This document shows positions 34,716 through 45,313 of a stretch of 64,000 nucleotides of DNA, one piece after another. The position numbers and the translations under genes are program-made. The notes under the pieces are model-generated. The model saw only the letters and a program-made list of their open reading frames with translations, had not been told where the DNA came from and did not search any database. Position 1 is the first letter of the stretch. Every line of letters begins with the position of its first letter. This DNA comes from Acinetobacter boissieri. GTDB lineage: Bacteria; Pseudomonadota; Gammaproteobacteria; Pseudomonadales; Moraxellaceae. Location of the stretch: assembly GCF_900096955.1 (NCBI RefSeq), contig NZ_FMYL01000001.1, positions 407,131-471,130 on the forward strand, written 5' to 3'.

Positions 34716-35276
34716 ATGACAGATAAAACCCGCTGCGCATGGTGTACAGCAGACCCATTCTATATGCATTACCATGATGTTGAATGGGGAAAGCCGATAC
34801 ATGACGAACATGCCCTCTTTGAGCAATTATGCTTAGAAGGACAACAAGCGGGATTATCTTGGTTCACGGTATTAAAAAAACGCGCCTGCTATAGAGCACA
34901 TTTTTTCCAGTATCCTATTGCTCATATCGCTACATTGAGCGACCAAGAAATTCTACAAAAATGTACTGACGTTGGGCTCATTCGTCACTTGGGGAAACTT
35001 AAAGCCATTCGAGACAATGCCATTGCATGGCAACAGCTCAAACGTACAGAAGCCAATGTTTCTGCATGGCTATGGTCTTTTGTTGATCATCAAACGCAAT
35101 ATATCAACCAGCCAATAAGTGTCTCTGAACACAGTCATAAAATGTCTAAAGCACTCAAAAAACAGGGCTTTAAATTTGTAGGACCAACCATTTGTTATGC
35201 ATTTATGCAAGCCACTGGCATGGTCAGTAGTCATGATCAACATTGTTGGTTGGCACAACAATCTCTAGACAAATAA
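34716..35276 (+). CDS. tag: DNA-3-methyladenine glycosylase I
   Basis: A 186-residue base-excision glycosylase that removes 3-methyladenine. The zinc site is visible (RCAWC at the N-terminus, and the His/Cys pair in SSHDQHCW at the C-terminus). The YHDVEWGKP and QAGLSWFTVLKKR segments are family signatures. Starts 3 bp after the preceding ORF, so part of the mutY cluster. Confidence 0.93.
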   Translation: MTDKTRCAWCTADPFYMHYHDVEWGKPIHDEHALFEQLCLEGQQAGLSWFTVLKKRACYRAHFFQYPIAHIATLSDQEILQKCTDVGLIRHLGKLKAIRDNAIAWQQLKRTEANVSAWLWSFVDHQTQYINQPISVSEHSHKMSKALKKQGFKFVGPTICYAFMQATGMVSSHDQHCWLAQQSLDK

Positions 35277-35327
35277 AATCTATCTTTGCTACATTCAATC
35301 AAACCACAGACTACAAATATAAATACT

Positions 35328-35777
35328 ATGATTGAACTTGCAGATTTTAAAGACCACCAAGACATTTTAGCTGTGATTGAACAGAGTATTTTATCGTGTG
35401 TGGCAGACCATCAAAATGAGCCTAAAAAGATTGAAGCATGGCTCAGTAATAAAACCTCAGACCAACTTAAAATGTGGCTACAACAACATATTGGCTACAG
35501 CTATAAAATAGATAATCGCGTGCAAGGTTTTATTCTATTTTCAGCATCAGGCTACATTTTTTTAAATTACGTATCACCCAAGCATCAAGGACATGGCATT
35601 GGTTCAGCCTTACTTCATACAGCAACTACACATTTAAATACCTTACAGATTAATACATTACATGTTGAATCTACCCTAACAGCTGCCAATTTTTATAAAA
35701 ATTCTGGTTTTGTCTGTACAGAAACCCTATACGAACATCAAAAACCATGTGCTTATGTCATGCAAAAAACGATCTAA
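35328..35777 (+). CDS. GNAT-family N-acetyltransferase
   Basis: About 149 residues from the ATG at 35328 (MIELADFKDHQD). The acetyl-CoA loop is in VSPKHQGHGIGSALL and the C-terminal AANFYKNSGFVCTETL segment is the usual motif B. An alternative in-frame start at 35286 would add 14 residues. Substrate unknown. Probably the last gene of the mutY–tag cluster, as a terminator follows. Confidence 0.83.
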   Translation: MIELADFKDHQDILAVIEQSILSCVADHQNEPKKIEAWLSNKTSDQLKMWLQQHIGYSYKIDNRVQGFILFSASGYIFLNYVSPKHQGHGIGSALLHTATTHLNTLQINTLHVESTLTAANFYKNSGFVCTETLYEHQKPCAYVMQKTI

Positions 35778-35785
35778 TCTATATT

Positions 35786-35826
35786 AAAAAAAGGCTTAGC
35801 ACTTTTTAATATGCCTAAGCCTTTTT
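35786..35826. terminator. Bidirectional terminator between GNAT and budA
   Basis: AAAAAGGCTTAG..CTAAGCCTTTTT stem with A and T runs on both sides, placed between convergent genes. Confidence 0.82.
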
Positions 35827-35848
35827 GAAAATAATTTACTCAAAACAC

Positions 35849-36547
35849 TTACTTCTCAACCTGCTCAATCATCTGATCTAAAGACTTTAAGTCAATGTCT
35901 AAATGAGAAAACTCATGACTTTTTGGATGAGTAATCTCTATATTATATTTTTCTTCAAATTGCAAAGTCACAGATGATGTTTCATACGAAAGTACGTGCC
36001 CACTCATCGATTGATCATGACTTAAAAAGTGCAAATGGAAGCCAGGTACAGAAATTCTACCAAAGATTTCTGGTGTCCAAAATCCAATTAAACTGCCATT
36101 TAGATTGTGATATGTATCAACTTGCTGATTTTCTGAAACCTCTTGAATACTTCGCTGTGTTTCAGAAGCTTGTGGTCGTCTTAAAGTCACATTTTTAAAT
36201 GTGCCTAAAATACGAATAGCAACAAAGTGATTATTCAGTACTATAAGGCTTTTAAGTGCTTGCTCTAATGTATCTTGAGTCACACTCAGTAATGCATGCT
36301 CTTTAAATTGAGTAAAATCTGTGACCTGATAAAATGGAGTATAAAAGGGCGATGCTTGCTGTGTAATCGGTTGCCCTGCTGTGGCAGTATATACAAGACC
36401 ATCCAAAATAGTGACTTCAGCATTAAGTTGCTCTGAGCACCCTAAACCTATACTTGAGCAATTACAGACCGCATACACATCTTTATCTGGCTGAAAATAA
36501 CCAGACATTAAAGCACCAATCGAAGAAAACTGATAAATTTTACTCAT
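35849..36547 (-). CDS. budA: Alpha-acetolactate decarboxylase
   Basis: A 232-residue enzyme that converts acetolactate to acetoin. The zinc-binding His cluster is visible in FHLHFLSHDQSMSGHVL, and IYQFSSIGALMSGYF and the GFWTPEIF region are typical. No acetolactate synthase gene is adjacent. It lies at the end of a probable operon with a small monooxygenase (13 bp upstream) and a cupin (24 bp further). Confidence 0.9.
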   Translation of the reverse strand: MSKIYQFSSIGALMSGYFQPDKDVYAVCNCSSIGLGCSEQLNAEVTILDGLVYTATAGQPITQQASPFYTPFYQVTDFTQFKEHALLSVTQDTLEQALKSLIVLNNHFVAIRILGTFKNVTLRRPQASETQRSIQEVSENQQVDTYHNLNGSLIGFWTPEIFGRISVPGFHLHFLSHDQSMSGHVLSYETSSVTLQFEEKYNIEITHPKSHEFSHLDIDLKSLDQMIEQVEK

Positions 36548-36560
36548 TGCTACACCTATA

Positions 36561-36857
36561 TTATTCAGTATCTATACTATGAAGTTGTTGAATATCAACT
36601 GATTCGGCATGTGCTTTTAAATAATCTAAAAGTGATAAAAAATGTGCTGTTTTTTGATGTATTTCAAAGGCATGTTCACTTTCCCAAACTTCTTGAAAAA
36701 CAAAACAATTTGGTTGTGTTTTGTATTCAAAAAGCACATATGAAATATTTCCAGCCTCATCTCTTGATGGCTGTAAAATATCTGTAAGCTTTTGCTTTGC
36801 TTGATCTTTTTTATGCTCAGGAAATTTAATTGTTGCTAATATATTGACTAAACTCAT
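36561..36857 (-). CDS. Antibiotic biosynthesis monooxygenase (ABM/YgiN-like) protein
   Basis: A 98-residue ferredoxin-like fold protein (NISYVLFEYKTQPNCFVFQEVWESEHAFEIHQKTAHF is the ABM core). Family members include quinol monooxygenases. The product is small, single-domain and presumably dimeric. Co-directional with budA and the cupin. Confidence 0.85.
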   Translation of the reverse strand: MSLVNILATIKFPEHKKDQAKQKLTDILQPSRDEAGNISYVLFEYKTQPNCFVFQEVWESEHAFEIHQKTAHFLSLLDYLKAHAESVDIQQLHSIDTE

Positions 36858-36881
36858 ACAACTTCTCCTATTTTTATAACA

Positions 36882-37331
36882 TTAAAACTCAGGTTTTTCG
36901 CCAGGTTCCGATATTGAAGGGGGTACATCCTTAACCCCTGAATACACCACAATTAATACTGCACCATCAGGCCCCGTAATACCTCGATGTACATGGTTTA
37001 CCGACTCAGCAAACCCTTGACCTTGTTGGTATGTTTGGCTATGTCCTGACTTGTCTTGGATGGTGAGCGTGCCACTGAGCACATACCCTGCATTTGGGTA
37101 CGGATGCTCGTGCCATGGAAGTACAGAGTTAGGCTTTAAATTAAATTTGAGTACTGATACTTCAGGCTGACCATGCGGGTATTCTTTATACGCTGAACCG
37201 TCCCAAGCATGCTGTGTTTTTATCAAAACATCTACTTTGGCAGATTCGGTATTTTCATGCGCGGACGCAATATGAGTCATACCCATCGCTATAAATAAGG
37301 TTAAACCTTTTGCAACAGAGCCTATTTTCAT
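36882..37331 (-). CDS. Exported cupin-domain protein
   Basis: A 149-residue protein with a signal peptide (MKIGSVAKGLTLFIAMGMTHIASA). The single cupin barrel has the two conserved motifs: LPWHEHPYPNAGYVLSGTLTI and the later VNHVHRGITGPDG, with His residues able to bind a metal. Likely periplasmic. Probably the first gene of a cupin–ABM–budA operon. Confidence 0.82.
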   Translation of the reverse strand: MKIGSVAKGLTLFIAMGMTHIASAHENTESAKVDVLIKTQHAWDGSAYKEYPHGQPEVSVLKFNLKPNSVLPWHEHPYPNAGYVLSGTLTIQDKSGHSQTYQQGQGFAESVNHVHRGITGPDGAVLIVVYSGVKDVPPSISEPGEKPEF

Positions 37332-37450
37332 GGCATATCTCAGAGTGAATTATAAGATGAAAATATAGTAGATCTAATAAAGACGTGTATTGTAAAAATA
37401 CGAACTCACTTATTAATCGCTATAAAATGTGTCTAGCTCATAAATCGGTC

Positions 37451-38305
37451 TTATTTTTCGTGGTTTAAAGCCATTTTTTTATAAAACATCGCACTGTCTT
37501 GATGGTCTGCCAGAAAGCTTTTTGGAGACATCCCTGTAAAACCATTAAAGTCTTTAATAAAGTGCGATTGATCATAGTAATCATCTAGATATGTCTTACT
37601 TGTATCACACATGCCTCCAAAAAATAATTTCTTAACTGCATGCTCAAATCGGATCAGTTTTTTGGCTTGTATTAATGTTAGACCTGTAACAAGCTTGACC
37701 GTTTTTTGTAAATGTCTATCACTATAGCCACTATGATGTACGATATCTGACAATGATAAATGATTAGGGTTATAGTACATTTCATCTAAAAAAAACTTTG
37801 CTAAATCAACCTTAGCGGTAAAAAAAGATGTCATCGCATGTCGTAAAAAATCTTCAATCATTCTTGTTTTTTCAGACATTATATTTGTATTTAATATACT
37901 TTCACGCAACCGATAAAAAGATTGACCCCAAAGATCATAGGGGCTCATTAATGTTTGATAGTCACTTTCTAAATAATGCGTAAAATAATTAATACTGCCT
38001 AAACGAAAACGGATGGAAATGAAGCTAATCGGCTCATCACATACAAATCGAATAGGTGCATGCCTTGGTCTGACCAAGACACTATCGACATATTCAGCTT
38101 TATATGGCTCTGACTCATCAAAAACCATTACTTTTTTGCTAAACATAAATAATTCACAACCTGAACCTGGTGGGAGTACAGGCATAAAGTAAATATGCTG
38201 GCAATACCAATACCGACTAATATATTTAGCAAACTCAGTAGACGGGTAAAAGAAATAAGGTCTGTTCAAAAAATTACCCATCACGTGACATTTAGAAAAA
38301 TGCAT
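37451..38305 (-). CDS. AraC-family transcriptional regulator
   Basis: About 284 residues. The N-terminal sensor domain (DUF6597-like position) begins with the PYFFYPSTEFAKYISRYWY segment; the C-terminal double HTH is at about 200–280 (LSLSDIVHHSGYSDRHLQKTVKLVTGLTLIQAKKLIRFE and the YYDQSHFIKDFNGFTGMSPKSF motif). The start is uncertain: ATG at 38305 or 38281. The 38305 start overlaps the end of the DUF6506 gene by 14 bases, and the two are likely co-transcribed. Target genes unknown; the cupin–budA operon is next door. Confidence 0.8.
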   Translation of the reverse strand: MHFSKCHVMGNFLNRPYFFYPSTEFAKYISRYWYCQHIYFMPVLPPGSGCELFMFSKKVMVFDESEPYKAEYVDSVLVRPRHAPIRFVCDEPISFISIRFRLGSINYFTHYLESDYQTLMSPYDLWGQSFYRLRESILNTNIMSEKTRMIEDFLRHAMTSFFTAKVDLAKFFLDEMYYNPNHLSLSDIVHHSGYSDRHLQKTVKLVTGLTLIQAKKLIRFEHAVKKLFFGGMCDTSKTYLDDYYDQSHFIKDFNGFTGMSPKSFLADHQDSAMFYKKMALNHEK

Positions 38306-38591
38306 CTCCACTTTGCATGTGCAGTTGCGGATGTATATCAAACCGAACTACGCCTAAATATACACCCTTTGGAATAATATTTTGAATCATTGCAACACCT
38401 TTAGTACCAAAACCAGCACATAACTCAATGGTGGTATAACCTTGTGCAATCAGTTTTTCTATTTGCTTCACTGCATCTTCATATGTGGTTACACCTACTG
38501 TCGTCAGGGTCATAGACTGCGTGGTAATACTTTTAAAGTTATCTACATCTTCAATATGATCTACTGTTAAAAATACAAAAACAGCTTTCAT
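38292..38591 (-). CDS. DUF6506-family protein
   Basis: A 99-residue protein (MKAVFVFLTVDHIEDVDNFKS..). It is a small alpha/beta protein with the conserved VGVTTYEDAVKQIEKL and ELCAGFGTKGVAMI stretches, which I associate with the DUF6506 family of unknown function. I start at the ATG at 38591; the frame opens with TTG 12 bases upstream. The gene overlaps the AraC regulator gene and is probably transcribed with it. Confidence 0.78.
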   Translation of the reverse strand: MKAVFVFLTVDHIEDVDNFKSITTQSMTLTTVGVTTYEDAVKQIEKLIAQGYTTIELCAGFGTKGVAMIQNIIPKGVYLGVVRFDIHPQLHMQSGDAFF

Positions 38592-38731
38592 GTTCACGTC
38601 CAATACGAATAAAAAAACTTATCGTAAAGTGCACCTGTTTTTTAATATTGTAAAAAAACGAACCTATTGCAATAAAATTGCCGATCTCAAATCTCATATT
38701 CTATTTTAAGCTTAGTATTTACATCACGTCA

Positions 38732-39259
38732 CTAAGCGCAGACACGGGTTGCCGGGTAAATAATTTTATAAATTTGTGCATTATATTTTGAACATAAGGT
38801 GTAGCCATTTTTAATACCACCAAGAGCAATCACAATTTTTTGACTGGCAATGTTTTCATCTGCCACAAGGTAGGTAAACTGATCTATTTCTAACTCTAAA
38901 GATGCCCACTCCATTAAAGCTTGTACAGCTGCAGTCCCGTAACCTTGGCTATGGCGTTTTTCTTTAATCCACACGCCTATACGTGGGTCGATTAAAATAC
39001 GGTGTAGTCCAACTAAACCTAAAAACTCATTATTTTTACGGTCACGCACAGCAAATACAATTTCTGAACCCTTTTTTAAATGATCAGCCCATGCACGCCA
39101 TACTTTTTCAAAATCATAGAGGTCTTTAGGTGGCTCCCAACTCATAAACTTAGCCAAGTTAGGGGTAATTGCTTCGAATGCTTCTTCTGCATCATATTCA
39201 GTGAACACACGCAGTATCACTTGCTCAGAGATAATCTCTACATTGTTTCTTAAGATCAT
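38732..39259 (-). CDS. RimJ/RimL-type GNAT acetyltransferase
   Basis: A 175-residue N-acetyltransferase. LRVFTEYDAEEAFEAI, the GVWIKEKRHSQGYGTAAVQAL acetyl-CoA loop and VADENIASQKIVIALGG are the RimJ/RimL pattern. Substrate unknown; monocistronic by spacing. Confidence 0.87.
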   Translation of the reverse strand: MILRNNVEIISEQVILRVFTEYDAEEAFEAITPNLAKFMSWEPPKDLYDFEKVWRAWADHLKKGSEIVFAVRDRKNNEFLGLVGLHRILIDPRIGVWIKEKRHSQGYGTAAVQALMEWASLELEIDQFTYLVADENIASQKIVIALGGIKNGYTLCSKYNAQIYKIIYPATRVCA

Positions 39260-39396
39260 GATTGTTGTTCAAGCTGGTTTTATATTAGGCGTTAGCTTAA
39301 CCACCAACTGTGACAACGAATTGACGAGTACATTTATAAATAAAAATTGTATAAAAAATAACATACCTTGCACTCTAAAGTACAAGGCAAAAACCA

Positions 39397-40227
<831 letters not shown>

Positions 40228-40291
40228 CTAAATGATCTATTTTTAATGCGCTTTACTATAACAAAACTCATGCCTTGTATGTTCTGATCAC

Positions 40292-40326
40292 AAAAAAAAC
40301 CTGCCATTTTAGACAGGTTTTTTTTA
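40292..40326. terminator. Terminator between dapB and dnaJ
   Basis: AAAACCTGCC/..ACAGGTTTT stem with A and T runs, placed after dnaJ (leftward) and before the dapB promoter. Confidence 0.75.
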
Positions 40327-40336
40327 TTCAATCATT

Positions 40337-41458
40337 TTAGTCAAATAAACGATCAATAAATGATTTTTTCTTTTCGCCTTCGTGTTTATCTGAACTACTA
40401 CTTTCCATTGTCGCTTGTAGCTCTTTAAATAGCTCACGCTGACGGCTTGTGAGATTCACTGGGGTTTCAACCACAATACGGCAAAGTAAGTCACCGACCA
40501 TACTTGCACGGACAGGTCGAACACCTTTTCCACGTAAACGGAACACTTTACCACTTTGCGTACCTTCTGGAATTTTAAGACTCAAACGACCGTCAAGTGT
40601 CGGTATTTCAATCTCTTTACCCAGTGCTGCATCCACAACATTCACAGGTACATCCATGTATAAGTCAGCGCCATCACGTTGAAATACATTGTGCTCACGC
40701 ACAGCCACTTCAACGTACAAATCACCTGCTTGACCGTCACGAATCGCTTCGCCTTTACCTGTTAAACGTACACGGTCACCATTGTCTACGCCTGCAGGAA
40801 TCGTCACTTCAAGCGTTTGTTGGCGGTCTTTCACACCAGCACCATGACAGGTTTTACATGGATTTTTAATGATTTTACCCAAACCATGACAGGTACTACA
40901 CGTTTGCTGTACTGCAAAAAATCCTTGCTGTATACGTACTTGACCCGCACCATGGCAAGTCGGACAGGTTTGAACGTCATTTGGATTTTCAGACCCTTTA
41001 CCATCACACGCACCGCATGGTGCAGGCGCAGTGAACGTAATCGTCTTTTTAATGCCTTTCACTGCTTCTTCTAAAGACAGTTCGAGTACATAACGCAAAT
41101 CTGATCCTGTACGTTGACGCTGTTGTTGACGGCGTCCGCCGCCAAAGATATCGCCAAATTGGCTAAAAATATCCTCTGCGCTAAAACCACCACCGCCGAA
41201 GCCACCAAAACCGCCGCCACCTGCGCCACCACCTTCAAACGCATTGTGTCCCATACGGTCATACATGCTACGCTTTTCAGTATTAGACAGCACTTCGTAT
41301 GCTTCAGTCGCTTCTTTAAATTTATCTTCAGCTTCTGGGTTGTCTGGGTTACGGTCTGGATGATACTTCATCGCCAACTTGCGGTAGGCTTTTTTAATTT
41401 CATCATCACTTGCAGTTTTAGCCACAGCTAAAACTTCATAATAATCACGCTTAGCCAT
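40337..41458 (-). CDS. dnaJ: Chaperone protein DnaJ
   Basis: A 373-residue Hsp40. The J-domain has HPD (about residues 33–35), then a Gly/Phe-rich region, and four CxxCxGxG zinc modules ([32 protein letters not shown]). It stimulates DnaK in protein folding. AAGGAG is well placed upstream. dnaK is not in this window. Confidence 0.96.
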   Translation of the reverse strand: MAKRDYYEVLAVAKTASDDEIKKAYRKLAMKYHPDRNPDNPEAEDKFKEATEAYEVLSNTEKRSMYDRMGHNAFEGGGAGGGGFGGFGGGGFSAEDIFSQFGDIFGGGRRQQQRQRTGSDLRYVLELSLEEAVKGIKKTITFTAPAPCGACDGKGSENPNDVQTCPTCHGAGQVRIQQGFFAVQQTCSTCHGLGKIIKNPCKTCHGAGVKDRQQTLEVTIPAGVDNGDRVRLTGKGEAIRDGQAGDLYVEVAVREHNVFQRDGADLYMDVPVNVVDAALGKEIEIPTLDGRLSLKIPEGTQSGKVFRLRGKGVRPVRASMVGDLLCRIVVETPVNLTSRQRELFKELQATMESSSSDKHEGEKKKSFIDRLFD

Positions 41459-41565
41459 AATCGGCGACGCTCCTTACGGAATTCAAAATAAATACAAAAG
41501 TTGCTTTGTATGTTTGGGGCATCTTGATATTTTTAAAGGGCAAAATGAGATAAAAAAATAAATTT

Positions 41566-41940
41566 CTAAAAAACAGCTTTATGTTTTAAGTATTTAAAAA
41601 AACCTTTACAAAAGGCATTGAGTAGCAACATCCACGCAATAAAACAAAAAATAACACCGACAATGCTTACACCAGTCACCCATTGATATGCATCCCATGT
41701 ATAAAAATACAATGGGCTAAACCACAGTGCCCCAAAGATTGCGACCACAATAAATAAAGTAATACTACGCATTACCCACAGTGCTTGCGTTTGGATCCAC
41801 ACTTCTGCGCTGTTGTCTGCAACTTTAGATGCGAAAATATATGCCAATACTGCTGTAATTACAGTAAATAAAGCAAGAAACATACATGCATACGCCAAAG
41901 TCATTAAACGGCGTTGTTGTTGAATCGTTTTTTGCCCCAT
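41566..41940 (-). CDS. Small membrane protein of unknown function
   Basis: A 124-residue protein with three clear hydrophobic helices (about residues 13–36, 53–78 and 87–108) and a basic C-terminus. It is 107 bp beyond dnaJ in the same direction. No motif is recognised. Confidence 0.75.
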   Translation of the reverse strand: MGQKTIQQQRRLMTLAYACMFLALFTVITAVLAYIFASKVADNSAEVWIQTQALWVMRSITLFIVVAIFGALWFSPLYFYTWDAYQWVTGVSIVGVIFCFIAWMLLLNAFCKGFFKYLKHKAVF

Positions 41941-42294
41941 GTCTTTTAAACCTTATTTTTCACGCTTGATTTTTGTTTAGCCGATTCGCGAGCTTCTTTC
42001 TTTTTAAACACAATCGATTACCGTTTACTATAGGACAGTTTTATTAATTTATCATCTAAAAATCACAAAAAATGTCATAAAAATTCATATGTAGACCTAC
42101 AAAATGTAAATAATTATATCGCCTATTCAAGAGGATTTAAGCTATGCTAAATTGAAAGGGGAAAAGCCCCTATCGATCGTCTATGCTAGACCAATAGCTA
42201 AAGGTTTTTATCACCAAATTTGCTATGGTAAATTCAAGGATTGAAGCAGACGTTCTAGTCAATAAAAAATCAAACTCCAATAAAGGAATGTGTT
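41941..42294. promoter_or_regulatory. ppc upstream region with two extended −10-like repeats
   Basis: A 354-bp gene-free stretch. Two nearly identical 19-bp direct repeats begin GCTATG (42141–42159 and 42222–42240); each contains TGNTAAATT, an extended −10 pattern (TGN plus TAAATT). A small hairpin AGGGG/CCCCT lies at 42157–42171. The repeated blocks could be tandem promoters of ppc. Confidence 0.4.
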
Positions 42295-44979
42295 ATGGCA
42301 CAAAATGTTGATACTCCACTTCGTGAAGATGTACGCCTTCTGGGTAACTTACTTGGGGAAACCATCAAAAAACATGTCGGAGAAGATTTATTTAATCAAG
42401 TTGAACAAATTCGAGCCCTTGCCAAGGATGCAAGCGATGGGCAAGTCGAAGCTGAAAAACAACTTGAAGCCCTGTTTTTAAATCTAGATGACGATGCATT
42501 TCTGCCTATTACGCGTGCATTTACGCACTTTTTAAATTTTGCCAATATTGCTGAACAGTATCATGTGGTTCGCAGTCGTCGTGAAGCAGAAATTGAAACC
42601 AATCATGCCAACCCGCTACAGCCTTTGTTTGATAAGTTGAAACAGCATGACATTAGCCAAGAACAACTGTTTCAACAAGTATGTGATCTAAATATAGAGC
42701 TGGTACTCACCGCTCACCCGACTGAAGTCAGCCGCCGTACGCTTATTCAAAAATATGACAATATTAACCGTTGTTTAGAAACACTTGACCAAAAAAAATT
42801 AACACCTAGCCAGCGTACTAAAACCATTGAAAACTTGAAGCATCTAATTTGTTCAGCATGGCATACCGATGAAATTCGCCAACAAAAACCAACGCCTTTA
42901 GATGAGGCAAAATGGGGTTTTGCAGTCATTGAGCAAACGCTATGGAAAGCAGTACCTCGCTTCATTCGTGAACTCGGTGATCTTGTTGAAGAAAAATGTG
43001 GCCAACGCTTACCCATGGATGCAACGCCTATTCGATTTGCATCTTGGATGGGCGGTGACCGCGATGGCAATCCAAATGTAACCCATAAAGTGACCCAACA
43101 AGTCCTCTGGTTTTCACGTTGGCAAGCCACAGACCTGTATTTACGTGATTTAGAAAGCTTACGTTGGGAACTCTCTATTCAAGAATGTACGCCTGAATTA
43201 CGCAGTGCTTTAGGCAATGAACATGCAGAACCTTACCGTGAATATTTACGTGCGACACGTGAACGTCTATTGGTCACAAGACAATGGCTTGCAGATAAAA
43301 TGCAAGGCAAAAAAACAGCCGATGACGATGCCCGTTTAATTCATCATAAAAGTGCATTACTTGACCCACTCATGCTCTGCTATCGCTCACTTCATGAGTG
43401 CAACTTGGCTGAAATTGCCAATGGCAATTTGCTCGACTTTATTCATCGAGTGCATTGCTTCGGTATTGAACTGCTCAGACTTGATATTCGCCAAGAGTCA
43501 GGACGCCACCGTCAAGCCATTTCAGCCATTACCGAATATTTAGGTCTTGGTCATTTTGATACATGGTCAGAGCAGGCTCGACAAAACTTTTTACTCAATG
43601 AACTACAAAGTAAACGTCCATTATTACCAAAAATCATTCAAGCTTCTGAAAATGATTTAATTAATCACCCAGATGTCAAAGAAGTATTTGCCACCATGCG
43701 TACTTTGGCAGAACAGCCAAAAGATTCCTTGGGTGCCTATATTATTTCAATGGCTGAATACCCAAGTGATGTACTGGCTGTACTACTTTTACAAAAAGAA
43801 TCAGGCATTGAAGATCCTTTACGTGTTGTACCGTTATTTGAAACACTCAAAGATTTAGACGGTGCTGCCGAAACCATGGATGCCCTCTTTAATATGCAGT
43901 GGTATAAACAGCATATTCACGGTAAACATGAAGTCATGATTGGCTATTCTGACTCGGCTAAAGATGCAGGGTTTATGTCTGCAAACTGGGCACAATACCG
44001 CGCACAAGAAGAGCTGACCGATGTGGCTAAAGCACACGATGTTCGCTTAACACTATTTCATGGTCGTGGTGGTTCAATCAGTCGTGGCGGTGCGCCAACA
44101 CAGCAAGCATTGTACTCACAACCACCAGGGTCTATTTCTGGTGCAATCCGAGTCACTGAACAAGGAGAAATGATTCGCTTTAAGTTTGGTGTAGAAGATA
44201 TTGCTTTGCAAAATTTAGAAATTTACACGGCAGCAACACTTGAAGCGACGCTACTTCCACCACCTGTGCCCAAACAAGAATGGCGTGATTTAATGGATCA
44301 AATGACTGAAACATCAGTCAAGCTATACCGCCAAACAGTCCGAGAAAATCCATACTTTGTAGAGTATTTACGCACAGTCACACCAGAGCTTGAACTGCAA
44401 ATGCTCCCGCTGGGTTCACGCCCTGCAAAACGTAAAGTGAGCGGTGGTATTGAATCACTCCGTGCGATTCCTTGGGTGTTTGCATGGACACAAATTCGTT
44501 TAATGCTTCCTGCATGGTTAGGTACAGGTGCTGCATTAGATGAAGTGCTTGATGAAAACAAAAAAGCACAGCTTGATGAAATGTTACAACAATGGCCGTA
44601 CTTTAAAACGCTCATTGATATGCTCGAAATGGTGTTGTCTAAATCAGATGCAGAAGTGGCACAGTACTACGAAATGCGTTTAACAGATAACCCAAATCTA
44701 CATACGCTCGGGCAAGAACTTCGCCAACGCTTGCAAGATGCAATTGACACGTTATTACGTTTAATTGGTGAGTCTGAATTACTCAGCCAAAATGAAGTAT
44801 TAGATCAGGCCATGCGTGTGCGTAAAACCTACCTCATGCCACTGCACTTGTTACAAGCTGAGCTTATGCGTCGCCGTAGAGACTACTTAAACCATCACCA
44901 AGCAGAACATAGCCCTGTAGACCATGCACTCATGGTAAGCATTACAGGTATTGCAGCAGGCTTACGCAATACGGGTTAA
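42295..44979 (+). CDS. ppc: Phosphoenolpyruvate carboxylase
   Basis: An 894-residue anaplerotic enzyme that makes oxaloacetate from PEP and bicarbonate. Catalytic segments are intact: VLTAHPTEVSRRT (His), WMGGDRDGNP, FHGRGGSISRGG, and the C-terminal MVSITGIAAGLRNTG ending in the conserved NTG. AAGGAA precedes the ATG. Single gene with its own terminator. Confidence 0.96.
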   Translation: MAQNVDTPLREDVRLLGNLLGETIKKHVGEDLFNQVEQIRALAKDASDGQVEAEKQLEALFLNLDDDAFLPITRAFTHFLNFANIAEQYHVVRSRREAEIETNHANPLQPLFDKLKQHDISQEQLFQQVCDLNIELVLTAHPTEVSRRTLIQKYDNINRCLETLDQKKLTPSQRTKTIENLKHLICSAWHTDEIRQQKPTPLDEAKWGFAVIEQTLWKAVPRFIRELGDLVEEKCGQRLPMDATPIRFASWMGGDRDGNPNVTHKVTQQVLWFSRWQATDLYLRDLESLRWELSIQECTPELRSALGNEHAEPYREYLRATRERLLVTRQWLADKMQGKKTADDDARLIHHKSALLDPLMLCYRSLHECNLAEIANGNLLDFIHRVHCFGIELLRLDIRQESGRHRQAISAITEYLGLGHFDTWSEQARQNFLLNELQSKRPLLPKIIQASENDLINHPDVKEVFATMRTLAEQPKDSLGAYIISMAEYPSDVLAVLLLQKESGIEDPLRVVPLFETLKDLDGAAETMDALFNMQWYKQHIHGKHEVMIGYSDSAKDAGFMSANWAQYRAQEELTDVAKAHDVRLTLFHGRGGSISRGGAPTQQALYSQPPGSISGAIRVTEQGEMIRFKFGVEDIALQNLEIYTAATLEATLLPPPVPKQEWRDLMDQMTETSVKLYRQTVRENPYFVEYLRTVTPELELQMLPLGSRPAKRKVSGGIESLRAIPWVFAWTQIRLMLPAWLGTGAALDEVLDENKKAQLDEMLQQWPYFKTLIDMLEMVLSKSDAEVAQYYEMRLTDNPNLHTLGQELRQRLQDAIDTLLRLIGESELLSQNEVLDQAMRVRKTYLMPLHLLQAELMRRRRDYLNHHQAEHSPVDHALMVSITGIAAGLRNTG

Positions 44980-45003
44980 TGTGTGTTTAGGTCGTATATG
45001 TAA

Positions 45004-45039
45004 AAATATCGGGAATCTTGTTATTCCCGATATTTTTTT
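45004..45039. terminator. Terminator after ppc
   Basis: AAATATCGGGAAT/ATTCCCGATATTT, a 13-bp perfect stem with a T7 run. It overlaps the final codons of the convergent regulator gene. Confidence 0.85.
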
Positions 45040-45287
45040 AGCAGTTTAAAAAATTCTTCCACTTCATTTGCATCATAGGTGTCGGGCTGAAGCACATGAT
45101 TACGTAAGTGGGCTTCTATAAGCTCATTCATTAAACCATTCACCGCACCTTTCACTGCAGCAACTTGCTGTATTACATCAAGACACACTTTATCCTGATC
45201 AAGTACCGTTTTATGCACTGCACTGACTTGACCTTGCAAGCGATTAATACGGTTAATAATTTTTCGGTCATTATGTAAATGGCTCAT
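45021..45287 (-). CDS. CsoR/RcnR-family metal-sensing repressor (RcnR/DmeR-like)
   Basis: An 88-residue all-helical repressor (MSHLHNDRKI..). Residues His3, Cys35, His60 and His64 are all present, which is the nickel/cobalt ligand set of RcnR; FrmR-type formaldehyde sensors lack His3/His64. I start at the ATG at 45287; the frame extends upstream into the intergenic promoter region. Divergent from dmeF across a G-rich palindrome, so it probably represses dmeF until Ni or Co binds. Confidence 0.86.
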   Translation of the reverse strand: MSHLHNDRKIINRINRLQGQVSAVHKTVLDQDKVCLDVIQQVAAVKGAVNGLMNELIEAHLRNHVLQPDTYDANEVEEFFKLLKKYRE

Positions 45288-45313
45288 ACAGTAGACACCT
45301 TTTAAAAAAATAT

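Noticed and set aside
45021..45287. FrmR (formaldehyde sensor) assignment
   Set aside because: The presence of His3 and His64 with Cys35 and His60, and the divergent dmeF, favour an RcnR/DmeR-type metal sensor.
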